Source: Anaerotignum propionicum (GTDB lineage: Bacteria; Bacillota; Clostridia; Lachnospirales; Anaerotignaceae). From it: a stretch of DNA of 64,000 bases. This document shows, in pieces, positions 62,655-64,000 of this stretch (within the stretch, counting starts at the first letter, position 1; every line of letters starts with the position of its first letter). The notes under the pieces are model-generated. The model worked only from the letters and a program-made list of their open reading frames with translations. It ran no database searches and was not told the DNA's origin. A program made the position numbers and the translations under genes. Where the stretch lies: NCBI RefSeq assembly GCF_024461735.1, contig NZ_JANGAD010000002.1:62001-126000 (forward strand), written 5' to 3'.

Positions 62655-62948
62655 ATGTGGGACGTTGACTTTTTTTTAGCTTTGGGGAAAGTTATTTCAC
62701 TGGTTATTTGCATGGTTTTTATTGAAGGCGTTGTTGCAAGTAGACCAAATGGGAAATGGACAGGTATCATTTTACCGGTTTTTATGCTTGTGCTTTCTAT
62801 CTGGGTATTTTTCATGTGGAAAAATACCATCTATTTTATTTTGGTTTTTGTACCTGCGTTATTATGTTGTTTTATATATTATATTTGCCGTCGTTCCATT
62901 AAAAATGGTACAGCGATTAGCTTAAATAATGAAGAAGAGCTAAACTAA
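62655..62948 (+). CDS. Small hypothetical membrane protein
   Basis: 97 residues with three hydrophobic segments (LALGKVISLVICMVFIEGVV, GIILPVFMLVLSIWVFFMW and FILVFVPALLCCFIYYIC) and a short charged tail. AGGGAAG precedes the ATG. No family recognised. It has its own promoter and terminator, so it is a monocistronic gene between gyrA and the CapA-like gene. Confidence 0.78.
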   Translation: MWDVDFFLALGKVISLVICMVFIEGVVASRPNGKWTGIILPVFMLVLSIWVFFMWKNTIYFILVFVPALLCCFIYYICRRSIKNGTAISLNNEEELN

Positions 62949-63015
62949 AAAATTTACATCAGGAAACCTTTTATTTCCTAGAAAAGTGAATTAAAAATGA
63001 ATGAAGCAGAAATAA

Positions 63016-63062
63016 AAAAGCCCGTTTAACTTGCAGCCAATTCGCAAAAGCGGGCTTTCTTT
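63016..63062 (+). terminator. Terminator of the small membrane protein gene
   Basis: AAAGCCCG/CGGGCTTT stem with inner TTGC/GCAA pairing, followed by CTTTCT. Third member of the GCCCG hairpin family. Confidence 0.75.
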
Positions 63063-63153
63063 CTACTTGACTATTTTGGCTTTGTGCCAAAAAGATTAGT
63101 ACTATAGGTATTTTATTTGAAAGAATATAAAGCTTCTAATTGGGAGGTATAAA

Positions 63154-64000
63154 ATGAAAAAAATAGTTACTTTGTTGTTCATATGTTTCTTTTTAACCTC
63201 CTGCTCAGCAGTAAGTAAGCAAAACTATTCCGTCTCCACAGGTGAAGCATTGCCGATCGTCAGAGAGGCTAAGCTGGCAGTTGTGGGTGATATCATGGTA
63301 CATGATTATCAATATCAAGAGGCCTATGACCCCTCTACGGGGACCTATGACTTTATGCATAATTTCCAAGATGTGAAGAAATATTTTGACGGCTATGACC
63401 TTGTTTTGGGAAATTTGGAATCAACCTTTGGAGGAACAGGAAGAAGCTACTCTTCTTACCCTTGTTTTAATACCCCTGATGCATTTTTGGATGCAGTGAA
63501 GGATGCAGGCTTTGATATTTTAACCACTGCAAATAATCATTGTATGGATACGGGAAAAGCAGGATTAATCCGTACCTTGGACAAGCTGGATGAGGCGGGA
63601 ATTGCCCATATGGGAACGTACCGTTCAGCAGAAGATCGGGATAAAATTTTATATCAGAATGTAAATGGAATTAATTTTGCTTTTTTATCTTATACCTATG
63701 GTACCAATGGTATTGCTGTGCCTGATGCATATTTGGTGAATCTCATAAATGAGGATCAAATGGTTGCTGATATCAAAAAGGCCAGAGAGCGTGCTGATGT
63801 TGTTGTTGTGATGCCACATATGGGTAACGAATATGAAACCTTCCCAAAGGAAGTCTTTCAAAAGTGGGCAGATTTGATGTTTCTTTCAGGAGCAGATGTT
63901 ATTTTAGCCAGTCATCCCCATGTATTGCAGCGTATGGAATACCGAAAGGTAGACCATGGTGATGGTGAACATGATGGGTTTATTATTTATTCCTTAGGAA
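63154..64000 (+). CDS. CapA-family lipoprotein (poly-gamma-glutamate/capsule type), cut by window edge
   Basis: 282 codons are visible. Lipobox LTSC (acylated Cys near 17), then the metallophosphoesterase-like CapA pattern: LAVVGDIMVHDY, VLGNLESTFGG, TTANNHCMDTGKAGLIRTLDKL, VVMPHMGNEYE and ILASHPHVLQ. Such proteins act at the cell surface in capsule or polyglutamate metabolism, though substrates differ. GGGAGGT precedes the ATG. The C terminus lies beyond the window. Confidence 0.9.
   Translation, partial: MKKIVTLLFICFFLTSCSAVSKQNYSVSTGEALPIVREAKLAVVGDIMVHDYQYQEAYDPSTGTYDFMHNFQDVKKYFDGYDLVLGNLESTFGGTGRSYSSYPCFNTPDAFLDAVKDAGFDILTTANNHCMDTGKAGLIRTLDKLDEAGIAHMGTYRSAEDRDKILYQNVNGINFAFLSYTYGTNGIAVPDAYLVNLINEDQMVADIKKARERADVVVVMPHMGNEYETFPKEVFQKWADLMFLSGADVILASHPHVLQRMEYRKVDHGDGEHDGFIIYSLG

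Overview
The window is a chromosomal segment of a low-GC Gram-positive, anaerobic, spore-forming member of the Clostridia. The evidence is a one-piece pyruvate:ferredoxin oxidoreductase, many iron-sulfur proteins, bofA/yaaL, the cdaA-cdaR-glmM operon and the Firmicutes origin gene order. A Lachnospirales relative of the Anaerotignum / Clostridium propionicum type is my guess from general look; it is inference, not proof. Nearly all genes left of about 52.3 kb within the origin block lie on the minus strand and those to the right on the plus strand, as expected for bidirectional replication from oriC at about 52.4-52.8 kb.

Layout. 0-8 kb: end of a RidA gene, tRNA-Arg, cdaA-cdaR-glmM (c-di-AMP and cell-wall precursor supply), lysS, greA and an unrecognised 317-residue protein. 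8.4-12 kb: pyruvate:ferredoxin oxidoreductase behind a promoter that overlaps a palindrome. 12-23 kb: diguanylate cyclase, an IseA-like lipoprotein, cupin, proC, ArsC/Spx-like protein, flavodoxin-SDR pair, a cysteine-free family-4 uracil-DNA glycosylase, rhomboid protease, yaaL-bofA, and divergent dapH and M20 deacylase genes (acetylase branch of lysine/diaminopimelate synthesis). A strong cluster of DnaA boxes surrounds the rhomboid gene. 23.6-28.4 kb: MarR-RND efflux operon with a palindromic operator. 28.6-33.5 kb: MBL-fold hydrolase, copper-amine-oxidase-N/DUF3298-like protein, a C_GCAxxG_C_C protein, two small ferredoxins and a polyferredoxin membrane protein, then a Crp/Fnr regulator divergent from a small Crp-like protein that has no DNA-binding domain. 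33.7-39.6 kb: two-component system next to a VTC-domain / DUF4956 / beta-helix lipoprotein operon. 39.9-42.5 kb: three tRNAs, an alpha/beta hydrolase and two tandem hotdog thioesterases.

42.6-64 kb is the origin block: GyrI-like remnant, noc, rsmG, an unknown gene, mnmG, mnmE, jag, yidC, yidD, rnpA, rpmH, oriC, dnaA, dnaN, yaaA, recF, gyrB, gyrA, then a small membrane protein and a truncated CapA-family lipoprotein at the window edge.

The most unusual non-coding structures are: the DnaA-box cluster 33 kb from oriC; an array of nine miniature hairpins, nearly all with three-base loops, between gyrB and gyrA, with a related element between jag and mnmE; a long structured gyrB leader with mutually exclusive hairpins; and back-to-back promoters whose -35 boxes are only 9 bp apart between the Crp-like pair. 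Functions are assigned from motifs and neighbourhood only; no database search was possible.
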